Part shown: positions 6,714 through 11,771 of the stretch, piece after piece | Position numbering within the stretch: the first letter of the stretch is position 1 | Layout: each line of letters opens with the position of its first letter | Source of the DNA: Acidobacteriaceae bacterium | GTDB lineage: Bacteria > Acidobacteriota > Terriglobia > Terriglobales > Acidobacteriaceae | Length of the DNA: 11,771 nucleotides | Assembly (NCBI GenBank): GCA_003165095.1 | Contig: PLSH01000271.1 | Coordinates: forward strand, 355-12,125 | Direction of reading: 5' to 3' | Notes under the pieces: model-generated | Told to the model about the DNA's origin: nothing | Database searches by the model: none | The model's input: the letters and a program-made list of their open reading frames with translations, nothing else | Made by a program: the position numbers and the translations under genes

Positions 6714-7763
6714 GTGCATGATTGGAAAAGCTGGATCCGGAAGCTGGGCTATCCGGAGAAGCCACGAGCTGAAAGGCGAATCCCGACGGGGTTTGCCGCC
6801 CGGCGGAGCGGCAACTCCGCTTCCAAACCGGCCATCGTCAGCGATATAAGCACTTCCGGACTCCATCTCCTCACCGAAGAACGCTGGCCTGTCGGGGACT
6901 TGATCCCTTTGACAATCCACGTGGATGGGGTGTCGGCAGACGATTCCGAGCCTGAGATTGCAGTGCAGGCGCGCGTTGCCCGGCATGTCGAGGATGGCAT
7001 CGGACTATCGTTCGTCCAGCCCGAAGGCATGGATCCAATCCTCTGGGAGGTCTTGCTCAGAAACGCTGTGGTGATGACAGAACCAAAAGACATCCTGTAC
7101 ACCCTCAGGATGCTCCGGACCGTCCTGTTCCTGTCCCGTCTATGCCACGTCGAGGCCCACCAGGCCATTCTGTTGTTTGGCGGAGAACTGGATCCCCTCA
7201 GAACAAACCAGGCAATGGAGGTCGCGCACCTTGCGGAAAAGCTCCTGGCTTCAGAACCCGGCGCTGACAAAATGCGCGCTCATCCAGCGATTGTCGCGAG
7301 CATCATTAAGTACGGGTCATGGGCGCAGGATGATTTGACCAAACAGTTGTGGGTAGGTCTCCTGGCCTCATCCTGCACAGAAGGAAGGTTCGACGATTCC
7401 AATAGCGAATGTGTCGATATGCTCGTCAATCTCACGCCTTCTCAGGGCGTGGTCTTCGTTGCCGCATGCAACAGGGCATTGGAGCTCATGGCAGCACGTC
7501 AATACGATCCGTCGACTCGAATCAACCTGACACCCGAACAGATGATTCGACTTACCGGTATGTACGATGTAACCCGGATTGCTGTCGATATGGCCTATCT
7601 GTTCAACGCGGGAATCATTGATAGGAATTTTGACTTTACGTCTTATCTTCCTACTGAAAGCTTCGACATCACTCCCACCCCTCTGGGCTTGAAACTCTAC
7701 GTGATCTGCCGGGGGCATCGCATAAAAGTAGATTCGCCGTTCGTCGAACCGCAGAGCGCCTGA
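6714..7763 (+). CDS. PilZ-domain protein with helical C-terminal domain of uncertain family
   Basis: The 349-residue protein has the two signature motifs of PilZ c-di-GMP receptors: RxxxR at residues 18-22 (RAERR) and D/NxSxxG at 44-49 (DISTSG). A beta-rich segment follows to about residue 115, ending GIGLSF. Residues 125-349 are mostly helical. This part contains DLTKQLWVGLLAS (207-219), LTPSQG (240-245) and a TPLGLKLY stretch near the end. That spacing recalls the DUF4393/Abi-alpha helical domain, but the resemblance is from memory and weak. No signal peptide or membrane segment is seen, so a cytoplasmic c-di-GMP-responsive protein is likely. It starts at GTG 6714 with AAGGA 10 nt upstream; the ATG at 6718 is out of frame. 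Codon use is less GC-biased than in its neighbours, with many A/T-ending codons, and antisense frames are short, which could mean different selection or acquisition by transfer. Confidence 0.8.
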   Translation: MHDWKSWIRKLGYPEKPRAERRIPTGFAARRSGNSASKPAIVSDISTSGLHLLTEERWPVGDLIPLTIHVDGVSADDSEPEIAVQARVARHVEDGIGLSFVQPEGMDPILWEVLLRNAVVMTEPKDILYTLRMLRTVLFLSRLCHVEAHQAILLFGGELDPLRTNQAMEVAHLAEKLLASEPGADKMRAHPAIVASIIKYGSWAQDDLTKQLWVGLLASSCTEGRFDDSNSECVDMLVNLTPSQGVVFVAACNRALELMAARQYDPSTRINLTPEQMIRLTGMYDVTRIAVDMAYLFNAGIIDRNFDFTSYLPTESFDITPTPLGLKLYVICRGHRIKVDSPFVEPQSA

Positions 7764-7790
7764 TTGTTTCCAGCAAGAAAATCCCCAGCC

Positions 7791-8522
7791 CTACTCCGGC
7801 GGCGCAATCGGCTTGGCCGGCGGCGTCAGCACAAACCCCTTCCGCACCAGCGCAAATCCCTGCTGCGGTAACTCAGCCTGCAGCAGTTGATCCTCAGGCC
7901 CCGAGAACAGGTCGGTATCCGCTCCCGCAATGGTAGCCACCAGGTGGTGCACCGCGATTGCCTTGCCGTCCAGCGTTCCCTGCTGGTCGGCGTATGTGGC
8001 CAGCCGCACCGGCTCAATCGACCCGGCATCCTTGGGCAGAATGGCCCACAGGCCGCGGCCGTTCTGCGTCACCGCCAGGGCCAGCAGCGTCTCCAGCGCG
8101 CCGGGGTCGAAGTCGGGAAGAAAAACCGCGCCGGCGTGCCCATCGAGCCGCGTAGTCGTGCTGTGCCCGTCGGCAGACGTGTTCAGCAGAATCTGCTCCG
8201 CCGCATCGGGCGCAGCCACCACGTTCACCGCCGATCCGTTCACCGTGGCGCTCAATTGCACATGCTTGAGATGATTTGCCGAGGAAAGCTGTTCCGTCTT
8301 CGAAAGCGCGTAATCCAGCCCCTTCATCGCCACGCGAACCATTGACGCCGAGTCGTACCCCTGCGGCGTAGCTGTGAACTGGAACGAAGCGGTGCCCACC
8401 GCATGGCCGTTTTGCGCAACATCAAAGCTGCCCGACTGGGCCGGCGCAACAACCGATGCGAAGCCAAATACCCCGGCAACCAACGAAAACAAGGCAATAG
8501 GACGCACGTATGCTGGAATCAT
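7791..8522 (-). CDS. Exported protein of unknown function, beta-rich
   Basis: From the ATG at 8522 this is 243 residues. A signal peptide (YVRPIALFSLVAGVFGFASVVAPAQ) ends in an APA cleavage site. The mature part alternates short polar and hydrophobic strands: SFDVAQNGHAVGTASFQF, then VQLSATVNGSAVNVV, then a TTTRLDGHAGAVFLP stretch. It closes with a proline-rich tail (TPPAKPIAPPE). I do not recognise the family. The opening strand pair, with G-x-x-VGT, is like those in several exported beta-sheet domains of unknown function such as DUF3108 and DUF6134, but this is only a resemblance. It lies 99 bp downstream of the superoxide dismutase on the same strand, with a palindromic repeat between. A longer in-frame start at 8594 would translate part of that repeat and push the signal peptide inward, so 8522 is preferred despite a weak ribosome binding site. 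Confidence 0.65.
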   Translation of the reverse strand: MIPAYVRPIALFSLVAGVFGFASVVAPAQSGSFDVAQNGHAVGTASFQFTATPQGYDSASMVRVAMKGLDYALSKTEQLSSANHLKHVQLSATVNGSAVNVVAAPDAAEQILLNTSADGHSTTTRLDGHAGAVFLPDFDPGALETLLALAVTQNGRGLWAILPKDAGSIEPVRLATYADQQGTLDGKAIAVHHLVATIAGADTDLFSGPEDQLLQAELPQQGFALVRKGFVLTPPAKPIAPPE

Positions 8523-8562
8523 CACAGATATAGACCCGAAAACCGCCAAAGGGTTGCGAAAG

Positions 8563-8618
8563 ACAGGGATCAGGGGTCGGGTTTCAGGTTTCACTGACCC
8601 CTGAAACCTGACCCCTGT
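8563..8618. repeat. 56-bp head-to-head heptamer palindrome
   Basis: The plus strand carries four heptamers: CAGGGAT, CAGGGGT, CGGGTTT, CAGGTTT (8564-8591). The minus strand carries three more in the opposite direction: CAGGGGT (8611-8617), CAGGTTT (8604-8610), CAGGGGT (8597-8603), with a decayed unit at the centre. The outer ends are perfect inverted copies (ACAGGG / CCCTGT). It begins 3 nt after the superoxide dismutase stop codon. It could fold into an imperfect hairpin of roughly 25 bp per arm, so it might end or stabilise the superoxide dismutase transcript. There is no U-run for a classic terminator. Confidence 0.7.
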
Positions 8619-8621
8619 TTC

Positions 8622-9245
8622 TTAGCCTTTCGCGATCCCAAACCGCCGGTTCACTTCTTCCCAGTTCACCACGTTCCACCATGCAGCCAGGTATTCCGGC
8701 CGGCGGTTCTGGTACTTCAGATAGTAGGCGTGCTCCCAAACATCATTGCCGAGGATGGGAAACAGCCCCTGCGTCAGCGGCGAATCCTGGTTCGCGGTAG
8801 TGATCACCTTGAGCTTGTCTCCGCTCAACACCAGCCATCCCCAACCCGAGCCGAATTGCTTGGCCGTGGTCTCGTTGAACGTCTTTTTGAATGCCTCGAA
8901 GTCGCCGAAGTCGGCCGCGATCTGTTTGGCGATGGCGCCCGTGGGGCTGCCGCCAATGCCGGCCGTGTTCGCCGGGCCCATCAGCTTCCAAAACGCGCTG
9001 TGGTTGGAGTGGCCGCCGCCGTTGTTGCGGACCGCGCTGCGAATCTCTTCAGGAACCTGCGCCAGGTCGCGAACCAGATCGTCGACGGACTTGGCGGCCA
9101 GGTCGGGGTGATTGGCCAGGGCGGCGTTCACGTTGGTGATGTACGCCTGGTGATGCTTGTCGTGGTGCAGCTTCATCGTTTCAGCGTCGATAAACGGCTC
9201 CAATGCGGAGTAGTCGTAAGGAAGCGGTGCCAGTTCGTATGCCAT
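8622..9245 (-). CDS. sodA: Superoxide dismutase, manganese type by sequence
   Basis: The 207-residue length is usual for the Fe/Mn superoxide dismutase family, which converts superoxide to oxygen and hydrogen peroxide. All four metal ligands are visible: His27 in KLHHDKHH, His82 in [11 protein letters not shown], and Asp168 and His172 in the family signature DVWEHAYY. Metal preference looks like manganese: the GGGHSNH context and Gln153 in ANQDSPL are the manganese-type pattern, whereas iron enzymes place the active-site glutamine in the first helix and have AGTPL instead. There is no signal peptide, so it acts in the cytoplasm. The start is firm, with AAGGAG (9255-9260) 9 nt before the ATG. 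It is the first gene of a leftward pair with the exported unknown protein and diverges from the glucoamylase. The stop is followed directly by the heptamer palindrome. The name sodA rests on the predicted metal; sodB or a cambialistic enzyme is possible. Confidence 0.95.
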   Translation of the reverse strand: MAYELAPLPYDYSALEPFIDAETMKLHHDKHHQAYITNVNAALANHPDLAAKSVDDLVRDLAQVPEEIRSAVRNNGGGHSNHSAFWKLMGPANTAGIGGSPTGAIAKQIAADFGDFEAFKKTFNETTAKQFGSGWGWLVLSGDKLKVITTANQDSPLTQGLFPILGNDVWEHAYYLKYQNRRPEYLAAWWNVVNWEEVNRRFGIAKG

Positions 9246-9432
9246 AAGGGGATTCTCCTTCGTTCAGATTGTACTGTGACGTGTTGGCCTTCCGCTGCGG
9301 CAGGCCGTCGATTGCAAAGACGTTAAACCCAATTTTCACACGCTTTTGCGCGGACATATGCTTGGATGCCGGAAACGCCTTGCGCGGTGCGGGGAATTTG
9401 CGGCGCCAGAACAGCACCCTCGGCAGCCCCAA

Positions 9433-9449
9433 TCTTCCCGGAGGGAAGA
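9433..9449. repeat. Perfect 7-bp hairpin TCTTCCC/GGGAAGA
   Basis: TCTTCCC (9433-9439) and GGGAAGA (9443-9449) are perfect inverted copies around a 3-nt loop, GGA. A closely similar hairpin lies at 882-899. Both are in divergent intergenic regions where no gene ends, so termination is unlikely. A shared operator or a dispersed repeat are the main options. Confidence 0.5.
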
Positions 9450-9460
9450 AACGAGAATAG

Positions 9461-9489
9461 CCCCGGATGGAGCGAAGCGGAATCCGGGG
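9461..9489. repeat. 29-bp stem-loop CCCCGGAT/ATCCGGGG with nested GCGAAGC
   Basis: Perfect 8-bp arms (9461-9468 and 9482-9489) enclose 13 nt. Within the loop, GCGAAGC (9472-9478) is itself a well-known, unusually stable DNA mini-hairpin. The nested structure and its position 12 bp after the hairpin at 9433-9449 suggest a mobile or REP-like intergenic repeat. Similar GGAGCGAAGCGGAAT-type sequences occur between genes in many GC-rich bacteria. Confidence 0.6.
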
Positions 9490-9684
9490 ACAGCATCCCA
9501 GCCTGTCTCCGCGTCCCGCAGGGCCGCGGCGAAGCTCTCCCTCCCCGCCGTTCGCGTGGTTGCCTCGGCGGTCGGGCAAATGGAAACCATACCCGGCAGA
9601 AAACCATCTTCCCCGCAAATTTCACTCAATACGAAACTTCCACTCCCGGCCAACATCAATAGAATGGACTGCGTTGCGCGTCTT

Positions 9685-9722
9685 CCCCCCAACTTCGCGC
9701 TCCGCTCCAACTTCCCCCCCCC
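9685..9722. repeat. Two C homopolymer tracts (6 and 9 C) just upstream of the glucoamylase
   Basis: A C6 run (9685-9690) and a C9 run (9714-9722) lie in similar CTTCCCCCC contexts, with the shared word CAACTTC near both. The longer run ends 19 bp before the glucoamylase start codon. Runs of this length are prone to slippage, and this one sits where promoter or leader spacing could be affected. Confidence 0.6.
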
Positions 9723-9741
9723 TCGGAAACGGTGTGTGAAC

Positions 9742-11771
9742 ATGAGCAATCAGCCCTTGTACCGGTGGCTCGATCAGCAGGGAGAAGCCTTTGGCGCTCC
9801 CGGCATGCTGCCCCGCTGGACCTCCAGCGTCAAAGACGCCGTCGGCACCGCCTACGCCGCCTCCAGCCGCATCTGGTTCACCTGCTCCCACGGCATTCTC
9901 AACGAGATCTACCACCCCACCATCGACCGCGCCCAGGTCCGCGACATGGAGTTCCTCGTCACCGACGGCGAGACCTTTACCCACGAAGAAAAGCGCGACC
10001 TGGACTCCACCTTCGAATACATCCATCCCGAAGCTCTCGGCGTGCGCTACGTGAACCGCGATCCCCAAGGCCGGTACAGCCTCACCAAGGAGATCATCTG
10101 CGACCCGCATCACGCCGTTGTCCTCATGCAGGTGCGGCTCTCCGGCCACGCAGACCTGTTGCCGCGCCTGCGGGTGTTTGCGCTGCTGGCGCCCCACCTC
10201 GACGGCGGCGGCGCGGGAAATTCGGCCCGCGCCGTGGATTTTGCCGGCCACAAAGCGTTGATGGCCTGGAAAAACGAGTGGTCGCTCGCCATGGGCGCCA
10301 GTCACGGATTCGCCCGCGTAAGCTGCGGCTTCGTCGGCGCGAGCGACGGCTGGCGCGAACTGATGGACAACTTCAAAATGAATTGGGAGTTCGGCTCAGC
10401 CACCGGCGGCAACGTCGCCGTGATGGGTGAAATCAACCTGCCGGCACAGACCGCGCAAGTCGAGGGTTCTGAGAGTTCGGTAGAGTTCACGGTCGCCATC
10501 GGCATCGGAGAAGGTCATCACACCGCGGCGCAAAAAACCATGGGAGCGTTGGCCACGCCTTACCAGGACATGCGCAAACGCTTCATCGAGCAGTGGCAGC
10601 GCGCCGCCAATCCCGAGTGGCTCGCCCCAAAGTCGCAAGACGAAGGCAAGCTAATGCGCGCCAGCCACAACGTAGTGCTGGCCCACGAGGACAAGACCTT
10701 TTCCGGCGCCTTCGTGGCTTCCGCATCCATTCCCTGGGGCCAGGTCAAGGGCGACGACGACCTGGGCGGATACCACCTGGTCTGGACCCGCGACATGGTG
10801 CAGACCGCAACCGCGCTGCTGGCCTGCGGCCGCGCCGAAACAGCGCGCCGGGCCCTCGTCTACCTGGCCTGCACCCAGCAGCCCGATGGCGGCTTTGCGC
10901 AGAATTTCTGGATCGACGGAACCCCCTACTGGAGCGGCAAGCAACTCGACGAAGTGGCGTTTCCCATTATGCTCGCCTGGCGGCTGTGGAAGGCTGACGG
11001 GCTGGGCGAGCTCGAAATCTTTCCGTTTGTGGAGCGCGCAGCCGGATTCCTGGTTCGCAACGCGCCCATCACCCACCAGGAACGCTGGGAAGAAAACGCC
11101 GGCTACTCGCCCTCGACCCTCGCCGCGGTCATCGCCGGCCTGATCTGCGCCGCGGAGATGGCCCGCGCCCACGATTCCGCCGAGCTCGGAGAATTCCTTG
11201 AAGAATATGCCGACTGGATCGAGGGCCACCTTGAGGACTGGACGGTGACCAACAACGGCGTGCTCCATGCTGAGATCAAGCGCCACTATATGCGTATCCG
11301 TCCCCCGGAGTGCGGCGAGGCTTACGCGCATGAAGGCTGCGGATCGGAGACCATCCAGCTCGCCAACCGCCCGCCCGGCACGCGCTCCGAGTTTGAGGCG
11401 CGCGAAATCATCGATGCCGGATTCCTTGAGCTGGTGCGCTACGGCGTGCGCCACGCCCGCGATCCGCTCATGGTGGATTCCCTGAAAGTGGTTGACGCCG
11501 TGCTCAAGCGCGATCTGCCCCAGGGTTCCGGCTGGCTCCGCTACAACTGGGACGGCTACGGCCAGCGCCCCGACGGCGGCCCTTTCCAGGGCTGGGGACA
11601 GGGCCGCGTCTGGCCGCTGCTCACCGGCGAGCGCGCTCACTACGAACTGGCCGCCGGGCAGGACATCGCCCCGCTGATTCGCACTTACGAGCGCTTGGCA
11701 ACCTGCGGCCAGATGATGCCCGAGCAGGTGTGGGATGAGCCCGACTGCCCAGAGCAAAGGCTGCGCCTCGG
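9742..11771 (+). CDS. GH15 glucoamylase (glucan 1,4-alpha-glucosidase), 3' end cut by window
   Basis: The 676 visible residues match bacterial GH15 enzymes, which release glucose from the non-reducing ends of alpha-glucans such as starch or glycogen by inversion. The N-terminal 280 residues form the glucodextranase-type beta-sandwich, with characteristic PRWTSSVKDAVGTAY and FTCSHGILNEIYHP motifs. The (alpha/alpha)6 catalytic domain follows. HLVWTRDM (residues 345-352) gives the subsite -1 Arg350-Asp351, RWEENAGYSP holds the general acid (Glu450 or Glu451), and MMPEQVWDE holds the general base Glu661. Bacterial relatives are roughly 790-800 residues, so about 120 residues are missing to the right. 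No signal peptide is present, so the enzyme is probably cytoplasmic and may act on glycogen or imported maltodextrins rather than external starch. The ATG at 9742 has no strong ribosome binding site; a GTG at 9736 is an in-frame alternative. Confidence 0.93.
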   Translation, partial: MSNQPLYRWLDQQGEAFGAPGMLPRWTSSVKDAVGTAYAASSRIWFTCSHGILNEIYHPTIDRAQVRDMEFLVTDGETFTHEEKRDLDSTFEYIHPEALGVRYVNRDPQGRYSLTKEIICDPHHAVVLMQVRLSGHADLLPRLRVFALLAPHLDGGGAGNSARAVDFAGHKALMAWKNEWSLAMGASHGFARVSCGFVGASDGWRELMDNFKMNWEFGSATGGNVAVMGEINLPAQTAQVEGSESSVEFTVAIGIGEGHHTAAQKTMGALATPYQDMRKRFIEQWQRAANPEWLAPKSQDEGKLMRASHNVVLAHEDKTFSGAFVASASIPWGQVKGDDDLGGYHLVWTRDMVQTATALLACGRAETARRALVYLACTQQPDGGFAQNFWIDGTPYWSGKQLDEVAFPIMLAWRLWKADGLGELEIFPFVERAAGFLVRNAPITHQERWEENAGYSPSTLAAVIAGLICAAEMARAHDSAELGEFLEEYADWIEGHLEDWTVTNNGVLHAEIKRHYMRIRPPECGEAYAHEGCGSETIQLANRPPGTRSEFEAREIIDAGFLELVRYGVRHARDPLMVDSLKVVDAVLKRDLPQGSGWLRYNWDGYGQRPDGGPFQGWGQGRVWPLLTGERAHYELAAGQDIAPLIRTYERLATCGQMMPEQVWDEPDCPEQRLRL

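Larger units (their letters stand above)
9246..9741. other. 496-bp divergent intergenic region without a supported gene
   Basis: This stretch separates the leftward superoxide dismutase from the rightward glucoamylase and should hold both promoters. It contains hairpins at 9433-9449 and 9461-9489 and C-tracts at 9685-9690 and 9714-9722, listed separately. Open frames cross it on both strands because the DNA is GC-rich, but none has a recognisable domain or good start. A TAGAAT at 9660-9665 is a possible rightward -10 box without a convincing -35. Confidence 0.5.

Noticed and set aside
8523..8594. Upstream ATG extension of the unknown exported protein
   Set aside because: The added 24 residues come partly from the heptamer palindrome and would bury the signal peptide.
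9268..9273. TACAAT on the minus strand as a -10 box for sodA
   Set aside because: Transcription would start on the ribosome binding site itself and there is no matching -35.
9181..9618. 145-residue minus-strand frame upstream of and overlapping sodA
   Set aside because: No domain and no ribosome binding site; it overlaps the sodA start in another frame and crosses the hairpins.
10651..11757. 368-residue minus-strand open frame
   Set aside because: It is fully antisense to the catalytic domain of the glucoamylase, whose motifs are unmistakable on the plus strand.

Overview
This is GC-rich bacterial chromosomal DNA with no tRNA, rRNA, phage, transposase or CRISPR signature that I can see. Several things suggest a soil-type Acidobacteriota (Terriglobia-like) genome: the pairing of an exported ThuA-domain protein, exported TldD/PmbA-type peptidases, a GH15 glucoamylase without a signal peptide and many exported proteins, plus short 7- and 8-bp tandem repeats between genes. 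The assignment is an inference from gene content, not from a marker gene.

Layout, left to right. The window opens inside an exported ThuA-domain protein read leftwards (1-857). Divergent from it is a small DUF1761-like membrane protein (1051-1482). A 145-bp inverted-repeat element (1488-1632) separates that gene from a convergent leftward pair of TldD/PmbA-family genes, both with signal peptides. The upstream member (3419-5185) keeps the full HExxxH...C metal site; the downstream member (1635-3326) has lost every ligand. Only 48 bp away, reading rightwards, is a multi-pass M48 (Ste24-like) zinc protease (5234-6574). A PilZ-domain protein with an uncharacterised helical C-terminal half follows (6714-7763). 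Then come a leftward exported protein of unknown function (7791-8522) and, upstream of it, a manganese-type superoxide dismutase (8622-9245). A 496-bp divergent intergenic region holds two hairpins and two C-tracts. The window ends inside a rightward GH15 glucoamylase (9742 onward).

The genes do not form one pathway. The central 1.6-6.6 kb is the most coherent block: an exported active/inactive TldD-type pair transcribed away from a membrane metalloprotease, suggesting a small envelope proteolysis module. The pair resembles the cytoplasmic E. coli TldD/TldE heterodimer, in which only TldD carries the metal site, but it is predicted to act outside the cytoplasmic membrane. The superoxide dismutase and glucoamylase are housekeeping or carbon-storage functions.

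The other striking layer is the intergenic DNA. Heptamers of the form CAGGKKT (K = G or T) sit 3-6 nt after the stop codons of three genes, and a six-copy octamer array begins inside the stop codon of a fourth. One copy forms a 145-bp element with inverted ends and another forms a 56-bp head-to-head palindrome. I know of no function for these and treat them as the least explained part of the window.
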